From Deltaproteobacteria bacterium (lineage in GTDB: Bacteria; Desulfobacterota; Desulfuromonadia; Geobacterales; Pseudopelobacteraceae): 54,922 bases of DNA. Shown in pieces: positions 44,518 to 52,736 of this stretch (position 1 is the stretch's first letter; every line of letters begins with the position of its first letter). Below the pieces are notes generated by a model that saw nothing but the letters and a program-made list of their open reading frames with translations, did no database searches and was not told the origin of the DNA. The position numbers and the translations under genes were made by a program. The stretch lies in NCBI GenBank assembly GCA_021782545.1, contig JAJXUW010000003.1:1-54922 (forward strand). The letters run 5' to 3'.

Positions 44518-47163
44518 CTATCGTGCCAACTCGTTAGACAACCTGCGGGCCGTTTCCGCTTCCGAGAACGGGCCGAGGGCCAATGCCTTGTTAAAGGCCT
44601 TAACTGCAGCTACCTTGTTGCCGGTTTGCTTGTACAAAAGTCCAAGATGGTACAGCACTGTTGGTTGGTTGGGGATGAGAGAAGAGGCCTTTTCCAAGAC
44701 TTTTCGGGCATCGCCATATTTTCCATTGACAAACAGGGCATACCCGAGCGTATCCATAACGCCGGCATTACTCGGTTCAAGCCGGTAGGCCTTCATCGCC
44801 AGGCTAAGCGCCTCATGCTTACCGCAAAATCCCTCCGAACAGAGATAAGAAAGGTTATTAAGCGCGGGAACATACTGATCTGAAGGGGCCAGGGCGGCAC
44901 GGTACTTGGCAACGGCCTCACCCTTTTTACCGAGCCTTTGCAGCAGGGCACCCTCGGCATACAGGGCTGGCGGGAATTGCCGTTGTTTTAGTATCTCGTG
45001 ATATGCGGCAAAGGCGGCATCATAGTCTTTGTTGGCGGCCTGAAGATTACCAAGATACAGCAAAACCTGCGGATCCTTCGGGGTAAGCTGGACCGCTTTC
45101 CTCGTTTCGCTGATCGCGGCGCCATAATTCTTATAAAATTCGTATACCGACGCCACCAGCAGGTATCCCCGGGCAGACGTAGGATGTCTCTCGACAATGC
45201 GACGTGCCTGGGCCAACGACTTATCCCGATCCTGCATCATCAGATAAAGCTGCATCTTAAGCGTTATGCCGGCATCGGCATTTATTGCCTCAAGATCATC
45301 AGCCTGCTTGAGTGCGTCCTTAAATTTTTTCTGATCAGCCAGCACTCGGGCGAGCAAATCATACAGCTGAGGGTTGCTGTGGTCGATTTTCAGGCCATCC
45401 TCCAGCACCTGCTGTGCCTTCGAGGGGGCATGTTTTTTTAAATAATACTGGGCTTCGGCGAGATAGGCCGCTGTTTTCTTGGTTGCTTTTGCCCGTTCAT
45501 ATTGGGCCAGGGCCTCTGCATCGTTGCCTGCCGCTTCATACAGGGCTGCCAACTGCAACATCGCCTGCAGGTTGTCAGGACTCCGCTGCAAAAGCGTCTG
45601 ATACTCCCGGATCGCCTGATCATACTTGCCGGATGCGGCGTAGATGGCTGCCAGTCGTTGATAGGCCGGCGCAAATGTAGGGGCAAGCTCCTTGGCCCTT
45701 TGCAAGGACCGAATGCCCTCCTCCTGTCTATTTTCCAGAAACAGTATGGTTGCCATGCCACTATACAACGGCGCATCTGATGCAGAACCCCTCAGACCCG
45801 CTTTGAGCAGTTCGAGGGCCTTGGCTGGTTTGTTCGAACGGAGATAGGCCGATGCCAGCAACAACCTGCTTACCAATTGGTCGGGAGCGACCTGAACCGC
45901 CGTGAACAGTTCCGCCTCTCCTTCAGTTACCTTGCCCGTTGCAAGGTAGTAACGCCCCTTTTTGAGATGTGCATTGGCACTTTGAGGATTGATACGGGTT
46001 GCGTTGTTGAGCGCCCGCAGCCCTTCTTCAAACATCCCTTTGGCCATATAGGCGCTTCCCAGCAGGTTATACGCCTCGGCATCATTCTCATGCTGCTTCA
46101 GCAGTTTGGTGAGCTCAGTGATGGCGTCGTCAGTTCGTTTTTGCGCCATCAGCACGGTGGCAGTCATAAGGCTTGCCTGACGCGATGCCGGTGCATAGTC
46201 AAGGACCTTGCGAAAATTGCTCAGCGCATTTTCAAACTCACCGAGACTGTAGTCGCACAGACCGAGATAATAGTACCCATCCAGAGAGGGGGCGATCTTT
46301 ATCGAATTTTGTATTGACGCTACCGCATCAGCATACTGTTTTCGGTAGTACTGCACCATGCCCTTCAAACGGTAGCCATCTGCCCGTTTGGGAAACTCGC
46401 TTACCAACGTAGCGGCCAGGGCATCGGCCTTGTCCAGCTCCTTCCTGCTGATATAGATGAGTCCTTCCCGGTAACTGGCCAGCGTTTCCGAACGATTGAA
46501 GCCGGTAATTTTCTTGTAGGTGGCCAGGGCGCCGTCAATGTTGCCCTCAATCTGATCGAGTGCAGCCAACATATAATAAGCACGGGTATTTTGAGCATCA
46601 TCCTTAATCACCTGCTGCAACAATTCCCGCGTCTTTTGATTTTGTTTCTGCGCCAGATAAATACTGGCCAATTCAAGTCTGAACGCCTGATTGCCCCGGT
46701 CGGCCTGCGTGGCCTTGATCAAATAACCTTCCGCCTCCTGATACTCTCCCCTGCCTGCCCGTGCCAGTCCCATGACCTCATAGCTTTCGGCATTATTGGG
46801 GTGTTTTACCAGATAGCTTTCGGCCAGCTTAAACGCCTCATCTTCACGCTTGGTTTTGGTGTATAGCCTGGCCAGATCGAGATGTACCTCATCACGGGAT
46901 GGATTCAGCGCCAGAACCTTTAAAAACTCCTTTTCTGCCTGTTCATATTTATGTTGGGCAACAAACGCCTTGGCGAGCTGATAACGTGCATCAAGATAAT
47001 TCTGGTCCTTCTCAAGGGCGCTTTTCAGCAGGACCACCGCAGCTCCGGGGTCCTTGGCCTTCAGCCGTTCGACACCCTCTTGATACAGCTGCTCTTTTGA
47101 TTTACTGCTGCACCCCTGTAGGAGCAGAAGTATGACAATAAGAATGTAACCTTTAAATGACAC
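44518..47163 (-). CDS. prsT: PEP-CTERM system TPR-repeat lipoprotein
   Basis: This is a lipoprotein of 881 residues from GTG 47163 (GGGAGGT five bases upstream). The lipobox LLQGC is at residues 14-18, so lipidation at Cys18 is expected. The whole remainder is tetratricopeptide repeats, about 20 or more in series (EQLYQEGVERLKAKDPGAAV, YYLGLCDYSLGEFENALSNF, VMDTLGYALFVNGKYGDARK). This size and composition match PrsT, a signature component of exosortase A loci. It probably acts as a periplasmic scaffold during EPS assembly or secretion; the exact role is not established. It is the first gene of the 32-kb run, preceded by the regulatory region at 47164-47482. Confidence 0.95.
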   Translation of the reverse strand: MSFKGYILIVILLLLQGCSSKSKEQLYQEGVERLKAKDPGAAVVLLKSALEKDQNYLDARYQLAKAFVAQHKYEQAEKEFLKVLALNPSRDEVHLDLARLYTKTKREDEAFKLAESYLVKHPNNAESYEVMGLARAGRGEYQEAEGYLIKATQADRGNQAFRLELASIYLAQKQNQKTRELLQQVIKDDAQNTRAYYMLAALDQIEGNIDGALATYKKITGFNRSETLASYREGLIYISRKELDKADALAATLVSEFPKRADGYRLKGMVQYYRKQYADAVASIQNSIKIAPSLDGYYYLGLCDYSLGEFENALSNFRKVLDYAPASRQASLMTATVLMAQKRTDDAITELTKLLKQHENDAEAYNLLGSAYMAKGMFEEGLRALNNATRINPQSANAHLKKGRYYLATGKVTEGEAELFTAVQVAPDQLVSRLLLASAYLRSNKPAKALELLKAGLRGSASDAPLYSGMATILFLENRQEEGIRSLQRAKELAPTFAPAYQRLAAIYAASGKYDQAIREYQTLLQRSPDNLQAMLQLAALYEAAGNDAEALAQYERAKATKKTAAYLAEAQYYLKKHAPSKAQQVLEDGLKIDHSNPQLYDLLARVLADQKKFKDALKQADDLEAINADAGITLKMQLYLMMQDRDKSLAQARRIVERHPTSARGYLLVASVYEFYKNYGAAISETRKAVQLTPKDPQVLLYLGNLQAANKDYDAAFAAYHEILKQRQFPPALYAEGALLQRLGKKGEAVAKYRAALAPSDQYVPALNNLSYLCSEGFCGKHEALSLAMKAYRLEPSNAGVMDTLGYALFVNGKYGDARKVLEKASSLIPNQPTVLYHLGLLYKQTGNKVAAVKAFNKALALGPFSEAETARRLSNELAR

Positions 47164-47202
47164 GGAAACCTCCCTGGCAAACAAGGCCACTGCGCCTGAC
47201 AC

Positions 47203-47218
47203 AGCGATCAGCAGGCCT
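47203..47218 (-). promoter_or_regulatory. Weak sigma-54-like element before prsT
   Basis: The minus strand reads AGGCCT-GCTGA-TCGCT. GG and GC are exactly ten bases apart, but three of the eleven consensus bases outside these do not match. The implied start near 47192 gives a leader of about 29 bases including the Shine-Dalgarno. It is the only GG-N10-GC arrangement I found on this strand in the region. Confidence 0.3.
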
Positions 47219-47286
47219 TGATCGTTTGACAACCAGAAGAACGGGTCCTTACTTCAGTAAGACGTTGCACTACAACCTATGTATCA

Positions 47287-47304
47287 TGCAAATATGATGT
47301 TGCA
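47287..47304. promoter_or_regulatory. TGCAA-N8-TTGCA dyad, candidate activator site
   Basis: A perfect five-base dyad with an eight-base spacer, about 95-110 bases upstream of the predicted prsT start. A second dyad (ATCAT...ATGAT) overlaps it, and another TTGCA lies at 47265-47269. The position fits an enhancer-binding protein such as PrsR. No binding site for PrsR is known to me, so this is inference. Confidence 0.35.
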
Positions 47305-47423
47305 AGGCGTGGCAATGAATAAAATATAGACATGCCTGTTTCCACCGTCTGCGGTCAACAAAACGGAGCTACAGCATGGCATGGCTCTAGGCTGCAAGGT
47401 GTGTGAGAAGGGATAACGACAAG

Positions 47424-47482
47424 GAGCTCAGAGACGGTATTGTCAGAGAAATGCGCACCGGCGTCTAGCGGAGACTGAGCTC
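47424..47482. repeat. Inverted repeat GAGCTCAG next to the GGDEF-EAL stop
   Basis: GAGCTCAG (47424-47431) and CTGAGCTC (47475-47482) form an eight-base perfect stem with a 43-base loop, directly after the stop of the GGDEF-EAL gene. It could be a terminator or protective 3' structure, but no U-tract follows. Confidence 0.4.
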
Positions 47483-49651
47483 TTAGGCATGGAACCAACT
47501 GGCCTGGGACAGCTCAGATGCCGACACTGGAGAGCTGAAGAAATTCCCCTGCATCTCCTCGCATCCACGTTCATGCAAGAACTGCAACTGGTCTGCCTGT
47601 TCAACGCCTTCAGCCACCACTTGCAGTTTGAGACTCTGCCCCACAGAAATGATTGCCCCTGCGATGTCCGCGTCGTCGTGACAGGTGTGGAGATTGTGGA
47701 TAAAAGAGCGGTCTATTTTCAGCCGGTTGATCGGAAAACGACGCAGATGCGAGAGCGATGAATAACCGGTGCCGAAATCGTCGATAGCCAACTGCACCCC
47801 TTGCCATCTCAACTCATGCAACGTTGCAGACGACTCCTCCGGGTTGTCAAGCAGCGTGTCCTCCGTAACCTCGAGCTCTAAACAGTTTGAGGGAAGACCA
47901 GCAGCAACCAGCGAACGGATTATTAATTCCAGGAGGTCCGGGTGGCGGAACTGCCTGGTCGAGAGATTCACCGAGACAGGAATAGGCCTCCCCCCCATGG
48001 CCTGCCAGCCGGCAGCCTGCATACATGCCGTTTTTATCACCCATTCCCCCAGTGGCACGATCAACCCGGTCTCTTCCGCAAGCGGAATAAATCGCTCAGG
48101 CAGCAGTAGCCCCTGCTCAGGATGATGCCAACGGACAAAGGCCTCCAGGCTGGTGAGACGCTGTTCCCTGACGTTAAACTGAGGCTGGTAATGCAAGGTG
48201 AGTTCATTCCTCTCTATGGCCTGTCGCAGTGCCGCCTCCAGGCTGGCACGTTCGCGCATCCGACGGTTCAGTTCACGGCTGAAAAACTTAAACTTGCCTC
48301 TACCGCTTTCCTTTGCCTGGTACATGGCCATATCAGCGTTCTTTAGCAACGTGTTCACGTCCTGTCCATCATCAGGAAAAAGGGAAATGCCGACGCTCAC
48401 ACCGCTCTGCAGGCTCTGGCCTCCGACCTGAAACGGCTGGGCAAGGGCCGTAATTATCTTTGCAGCAACGGCCGCCACCTGACGCCCATACTGAATGCCA
48501 TTCAATACAACGACAAACTCATCCCCCCCCTGCCGGGCAACGGTATCCGCATCACGGATGCTATCCTTTAATCTTTGCGCCACCTGCTTTAACAACTCAT
48601 CACCAACCGAATGGCCCATGGTGTCATTGACCGTTTTAAACCGATCAAGATCGAGAAAAAGGACACCGGTCTTCAGCTCACTGCGACGGGTCTGCGAAAT
48701 GGCATGTAACAGCCTGTCCTGCAACAGTGTACGGTTGGGAAGACCGGTCAGATTGTCGTAATAGGCCAGCTCCAGAATGTTCTGCTCAGCCTGTTTTTGC
48801 TCCGTAATATCATGGCCGATGCATATGAAACCATCCGCCTTCCCGTCTCGGTCATTCACCACCTTGATCGACCAACCAAACCATTTCTGGGCATTATTAT
48901 CGCCCTGCGGGCCGAACTCTTCATAGCAGGGCTGCTGGTGGCTCATCGCATCCTGCAACCGTTCGAGAATCTGGAGATGGCGTTCACCAGCGATAAGGGG
49001 AAACAACGGAATGTTCACAAGATCCGCCTCGGAGAGGCCGACAAAACGGCTAAACGAAGGGCTTGCAAATTCTATCAATCCTTCGCGGTCAATTTTCACC
49101 ATCAGGTCATTCTGGTTCTCAACCAGCGTCCGGTAACGTGCCTCACTGATGCGTAATGCCTGTTCGACTTGATGATGACGACTGATATCCTGCATGACCA
49201 CTACAAGACAGGGGGTAGCAGTAACGGCAAGACGTTGCAGGTCAACAGAAAGCGGGGTGCTCACCCCTTGGAGTTCAATGCATACCTCGGTACTCTGCGC
49301 CGGGGAGCTACTGTCTTGGAGGAATCTTGAGACCTCGGCGGCAAGCCAGCCGGGCACTACGTCGCACGATAAATCGCAATCGAGGAATGCCCTGGCACTC
49401 TTGTTCCCCAGAAGCAGATGGCGGGTGGGAATGTCGAGCACCACAAGAGCAACCGGAAGTTCCTCAAGCACCTCCTGAAAGAGCGATATGGAGGGCGTAT
49501 CTGCATCGTGCATGAGCATCTCAAGCCCCGACGCGACGGTTGCAATAACCTTGGCCTCAATCTGCCGGTCACAGGCCTCACGCTCAGCCTCACGCTGTTG
49601 CGTCCGCAATGCCTCGAGCTGAGCCTGCAATGTCTGCAGCATTCTGTCCAT
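47483..49651 (-). CDS. PAS-GGDEF-EAL protein with EAF in place of EAL
   Basis: This is a cyclic-di-GMP enzyme of 722 residues. An N-terminal coiled coil (1-35) is followed by a PAS-like region (about 55-160), a second PAS domain (about 168-290; YRTLVENQNDLMVKI), GGDEF and EAL. The GGDEF site is intact (QGGDEF, 375-379), with inhibitory RDAD at 366-369. In the EAL domain the signature reads EAF (503-505), but the metal-binding Glu remains, EVTED and DDFGTGYSSL are kept, and the late QGxxF region reads QGNFFSSP. It may be bifunctional or biased to synthesis. No membrane segment is present. It lies 40 bases downstream of a PilZ gene and upstream of the prsT control region. Confidence 0.93.
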   Translation of the reverse strand: MDRMLQTLQAQLEALRTQQREAEREACDRQIEAKVIATVASGLEMLMHDADTPSISLFQEVLEELPVALVVLDIPTRHLLLGNKSARAFLDCDLSCDVVPGWLAAEVSRFLQDSSSPAQSTEVCIELQGVSTPLSVDLQRLAVTATPCLVVVMQDISRHHQVEQALRISEARYRTLVENQNDLMVKIDREGLIEFASPSFSRFVGLSEADLVNIPLFPLIAGERHLQILERLQDAMSHQQPCYEEFGPQGDNNAQKWFGWSIKVVNDRDGKADGFICIGHDITEQKQAEQNILELAYYDNLTGLPNRTLLQDRLLHAISQTRRSELKTGVLFLDLDRFKTVNDTMGHSVGDELLKQVAQRLKDSIRDADTVARQGGDEFVVVLNGIQYGRQVAAVAAKIITALAQPFQVGGQSLQSGVSVGISLFPDDGQDVNTLLKNADMAMYQAKESGRGKFKFFSRELNRRMRERASLEAALRQAIERNELTLHYQPQFNVREQRLTSLEAFVRWHHPEQGLLLPERFIPLAEETGLIVPLGEWVIKTACMQAAGWQAMGGRPIPVSVNLSTRQFRHPDLLELIIRSLVAAGLPSNCLELEVTEDTLLDNPEESSATLHELRWQGVQLAIDDFGTGYSSLSHLRRFPINRLKIDRSFIHNLHTCHDDADIAGAIISVGQSLKLQVVAEGVEQADQLQFLHERGCEEMQGNFFSSPVSASELSQASWFHA

Positions 49652-49690
49652 GGCCGCCCCTGCATCGCATAAAGCAAACGGTTTGAACCC

Positions 49691-50047
49691 CTAGTTTATG
49701 CAGTCGATCATTTTGTAGGTTTCCATCATGATGTCGTTAAAATCGACCTGTTGCCGCGCAATAAAATTTCTGAGATTTACAAAGGAATTTACATCGATAC
49801 GGTTGATCTGGATGCCCATTCCTCCCGATTGGTCCAGCCACACGACTTCAGCATCAGCCTGAATTTGCTCGGATTGTTGCGGCACAAGCATCACCCGAAT
49901 GGGGTGATGCAGGGGGATGTGGCGCTGGATACGGACGTACAATCCCTGCAGGCTGACATTTGTGGCAATTCCATGAACAGTCTGGTTACCCAAACAGATG
50001 GTTGCCTTAGTTGATGCGTTAACCCGTGTAAAGGCCCGTGTTCCCAT
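49691..50047 (-). CDS. Small PilZ domain protein
   Basis: This is a single-domain cyclic-di-GMP receptor of 118 residues from ATG 50047; AGGGAGG lies very close before it. The signature is complete: RAFTR at residues 4-8 and NVSLQG at 30-35, followed by the expected beta-barrel strands (EVVWLDQSGGMGIQI). The last 30 residues are helical (FVNLRNFIARQQVDFNDIM). The ORF-track start 123 bases upstream has no support. It is probably co-transcribed with the GGDEF-EAL gene that follows, which would place an enzyme and a receptor in one unit upstream of the EPS locus. Its output target is unknown. Confidence 0.88.
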   Translation of the reverse strand: MGTRAFTRVNASTKATICLGNQTVHGIATNVSLQGLYVRIQRHIPLHHPIRVMLVPQQSEQIQADAEVVWLDQSGGMGIQINRIDVNSFVNLRNFIARQQVDFNDIMMETYKMIDCIN

Positions 50048-50062
50048 CGCATCGCCTCCCTG

Positions 50063-50114
50063 GTCGCAAGAAAGTGCCGCTCTATCGTGACGCCAGATCG
50101 AATCAACTTGCGAC
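50063..50114. repeat. Inverted repeat GTCGCAAG / CTTGCGAC in the PilZ leader
   Basis: Two perfect eight-base arms (50063-50070 and 50107-50114) flank 36 bases just upstream of the small PilZ gene. Chance occurrence is not excluded; an operator pair or a leader stem is possible. Confidence 0.4.
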
Positions 50115-50154
50115 GTAGCCATGCAAGTGCAATACCGGCATGGGCAAACGGGGG

Positions 50155-50865
50155 CTACCACAACTCCCATCTATTGAACAACAGTATGAAAATTGCGAGC
50201 GCAAGGTTGGTTACCGCGTGCGCCACGACGCACTGCGTGAGGCTTCTGGTGCGGTACAAAAGCAGATTGTAAAAAATTCCGGCAATGATGCCGGCTACTA
50301 TCAGATGATGTTCAATTCCAAACATAAACACCGTGATAAGGAACGAAGGCCAGGTAAAATAACCAAGTGGCACCTTTTCAAAGGCGGTATCAACGAGATA
50401 GCGGATCAGGAATGAACGCCAGAATAGTTCTTCCATAACCGGAACCACCAGTACTGCCCCTAGCACCCTGACAACAATCATCAATACCTTGAGTGATGGT
50501 GGTAGCAATGCTGGATAAAACCCCCTTACTCCGCCACCCTGCCCAAGTCGCACACCGGCAAGATTCACCCACACTATGAACACACACACACCAAGTAGTA
50601 CCGATGCCATGGTAACGGATACCGTACGCAGGTCTTTCCAGCTAAGTTCAATGTAATTTCGCCTCAAACTGTACAAAATTCCGACAACTAGTATAATTCT
50701 GAGCGGGTAGAGATAGAGAAACAACGGTGGTGGAGGACGAAACAAACCAAACGAGGCCAAAAAAACGATCAGTTCTTCCAGGCCGATACAGGCCATAAAC
50801 GCTGCGAAAGGAAGATAACGTGCAGATGATGGGGTAACAACACGCTGATAATACGCTTGGATCAT
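50155..50865 (-). CDS. CPBP/CAAX-type membrane protease, PEP-CTERM-associated type
   Basis: This is a polytopic inner-membrane protein of 236 residues with about seven hydrophobic segments. The glutamic protease motifs of the CPBP (Abi/CAAX) family are present: EELFWR at 145-150, EHH at 185-187 and HAVTN at 216-220. Its length and motif spacing fit the CAAX-prenyl-protease-related group found with exosortase systems (TIGR03008-like). It may process exported proteins after or beside XrtA, but the substrate is not known. Start ATG 50865 has GGGGAGGGG upstream. It lies between the exporter operon and the PilZ gene, all on the minus strand. Confidence 0.9.
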   Translation of the reverse strand: MIQAYYQRVVTPSSARYLPFAAFMACIGLEELIVFLASFGLFRPPPPLFLYLYPLRIILVVGILYSLRRNYIELSWKDLRTVSVTMASVLLGVCVFIVWVNLAGVRLGQGGGVRGFYPALLPPSLKVLMIVVRVLGAVLVVPVMEELFWRSFLIRYLVDTAFEKVPLGYFTWPSFLITVFMFGIEHHLIVAGIIAGIFYNLLLYRTRSLTQCVVAHAVTNLALAIFILLFNRWELW

Positions 50866-50996
50866 GTCCCCTCCCCTGCTAACAGCGCAAAAAAAGAAAA
50901 AGAACTCGCGGTTGTCACAAAATTTTACATCTATCTATGCGTGCCAGCCGGTAAACAGAAGCGAATCAAAATTGTTAGACGGCATTTATTAGAGTT

Positions 50997-52736
50997 TTAG
51001 GGGATGGTATCATGGGCGCTGCTGCGTTCAGTCCGCAAGAGATATTCGGTAATCCCAAGCGAGGTAACCTCGTGCAAGGCCGCCTCGCGCGTTGCATAGG
51101 GTGAACTCACAACCCGGTACAACCCCGTATTTCCAGTGATGATAAAGCTGATGCGCGTACCATACCGGGCGCGCACTTGGTCAACCAGCTGTTCCGCATT
51201 CGATTTTCTGACAAAAGCCCCGAGTTGCAGACGGTACACCAGGTTTGAGGCACGGCCGGCAGGCGCTGATGTTGCATGCCCGGAAGATTGTCCAAGCACA
51301 GGCATGGGGTGCCCACCCGCCGCACGACCAGACACCTCCCCTCCTCGCTGTGCATCGGCCTGAATCCTTGCTGCGATAGCGATAAAATCAGGATGATAAA
51401 GCGGGGTTCGCGTGGCCCATTGTTGCATCGGTTGCGCCGTTGCACGTGCAAGGGCAGCCCCAACACCTTCCAGCAGCGCGGCGTGCTGACAGTATTCCGC
51501 ATACACCTGCCAGACCTCCGCTTCACTCACGGACAGATCAACCTGCCTTGACTTGCCTTCCCGCCAGCGATCCAGCGTTTGTTCCAAGGCATACTCGGCG
51601 GTCTTGAGCCGCAACTCCAAGCTGACCAGTTGGCTCTGTTCCGTCTGTGCCTGACGCCAAAGCTGCTCAACCTCAAATGTGACGTTTTTTTTCAGTTCAT
51701 CAAGCTGCAACGCATCATGCTGGCTTACGGCCACGGCGCGCTGTACCGTGGCCTGGGTCCTGCCCCACTCGAACAGGTTCCATTCGGCATTCACCGTCAC
51801 TGACCAGACATCGGGGTGCGTGATATAGGTGTCACGCTGCCGAAGATACCCCCCCTGGAGGGTAATGGTCGGATAGTACCCGCTTCTCGCAATACCGACC
51901 TCCTCTTCTTTCTGCTTCACCGTGTATGCACGTGAGCTGACATCACGACGACGAGCAACCGCCCCAGTCATAAAATCATGCAGGGGACGTTCAATGGTTA
52001 TTTTCTGAAGTTCGCCGCAAGGCTCCAGAACCTGTTCTTCTGGCAGCTGGAGCAAGTTGCGCAACGTGGTGTGCACAAGTGCCGCCTGTTGTTGCGCCTC
52101 CATCAGGCACGCCTCTGCCTCGCTCAGGGCTGATTCGGCCTGCAATACTTCTTTCGGGGTGACATATCCCTCATCCCGCCTCGCCTTAACAATTCTGAGC
52201 AGGTGCTTGCGCGCCTCCACCAGCTTTGACTGCGCCTGCACCTGTACCTTTGCGGCGAGCAGTGCAAAAAAGGTGCGGGTAACCTGTTCCACCACTACGC
52301 TTTGTTGGTAATCAAGCTCGTTCTGCGCGGCCAGCAGCTGAAAATCGGAACGGGCATACCGGTGCAACAGATTCCCCCCGGTAAATAAAGGCTGAGTCAG
52401 CACAACGCCGGCCTGATAACGGTCACGATAATGATCGGCAAGATTGACATCCTGCGCCGGATAGCCAGGAGAGACGCTGTCACGGGCCACCACAAACCGT
52501 TCGGGCTTATCAGCCAGGTAATAGAGTGCCTTCAGGCTTAAGATAGGGAAAAAAGAGGTTCTGCTGATACGTTTATCGCTCTGTGCTGCTTCGGTCGACA
52601 TCCCATACGCCTTAAGTCCGCTGTTATGCCGTAATGCCCGTTGCACACAGTTCTCAAGCGTCACCTCTTCAGCCTCTGCGGGAGCGGTGGCGGACAGACA
52701 GCATATGCACAATGTCAGCAGCATCGGTCTGATCAT
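50997..52736 (-). CDS. TolC-family outer-membrane efflux protein with C-terminal SPOR domain
   Basis: This protein has 579 residues. A signal peptide (MLLTLCICCLSATAPAEAEE) is followed by a complete TolC-like repeat pair (about 25-430; VTLENCVQRALRHN, LTQPLFTGGNLLHRYA, AEWNLFEWGRTQATV). A flexible Gly/Ala-rich linker leads to a SPOR domain at about 498-572 (VYRLQLGAFVRKSNAEQLVDQVRARYG). SPOR domains bind peptidoglycan stripped of stem peptides, mostly at division septa. The fusion would attach an efflux channel to the cell wall. It is coupled to the HlyD-type gene by a four-base overlap, so it should form the outer-membrane part of that exporter. Confidence 0.92.
   Translation of the reverse strand: MIRPMLLTLCICCLSATAPAEAEEVTLENCVQRALRHNSGLKAYGMSTEAAQSDKRISRTSFFPILSLKALYYLADKPERFVVARDSVSPGYPAQDVNLADHYRDRYQAGVVLTQPLFTGGNLLHRYARSDFQLLAAQNELDYQQSVVVEQVTRTFFALLAAKVQVQAQSKLVEARKHLLRIVKARRDEGYVTPKEVLQAESALSEAEACLMEAQQQAALVHTTLRNLLQLPEEQVLEPCGELQKITIERPLHDFMTGAVARRRDVSSRAYTVKQKEEEVGIARSGYYPTITLQGGYLRQRDTYITHPDVWSVTVNAEWNLFEWGRTQATVQRAVAVSQHDALQLDELKKNVTFEVEQLWRQAQTEQSQLVSLELRLKTAEYALEQTLDRWREGKSRQVDLSVSEAEVWQVYAEYCQHAALLEGVGAALARATAQPMQQWATRTPLYHPDFIAIAARIQADAQRGGEVSGRAAGGHPMPVLGQSSGHATSAPAGRASNLVYRLQLGAFVRKSNAEQLVDQVRARYGTRISFIITGNTGLYRVVSSPYATREAALHEVTSLGITEYLLRTERSSAHDTIP

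Larger units (their letters stand above)
47164..47482. other. Non-coding region upstream of prsT
   Basis: This is the only gene-free stretch over 300 bases in the window. It lies between the GGDEF-EAL stop and the prsT GTG. It holds an AT-richer core around 47260-47330 with TTGCA/TGCAA elements, a weak sigma-54-like element nearer prsT, and an inverted repeat next to the upstream stop codon. No coding potential, tRNA or cyclic-di-GMP riboswitch core was seen in it. As the leader of a 25-gene run it is the obvious control point of the EPS locus. Confidence 0.7.

Noticed and set aside
44518-47163. Repetitive DNA in prsT as a possible repeat element
   Set aside because: The periodicity is at protein level (tetratricopeptide repeats); the DNA repeats are too diverged to be a mobile or tandem DNA element.
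47164-47482. Possible cyclic-di-GMP riboswitch before prsT
   Set aside because: The conserved core (GGGACGCAAAG-like and GGTAGGTAGC-like segments) is absent on both strands.
50925-50950. TGGCACG on the minus strand near the CPBP gene, like a -24 box
   Set aside because: No GC lies at the required ten-base spacing, so it is not a sigma-54 promoter.
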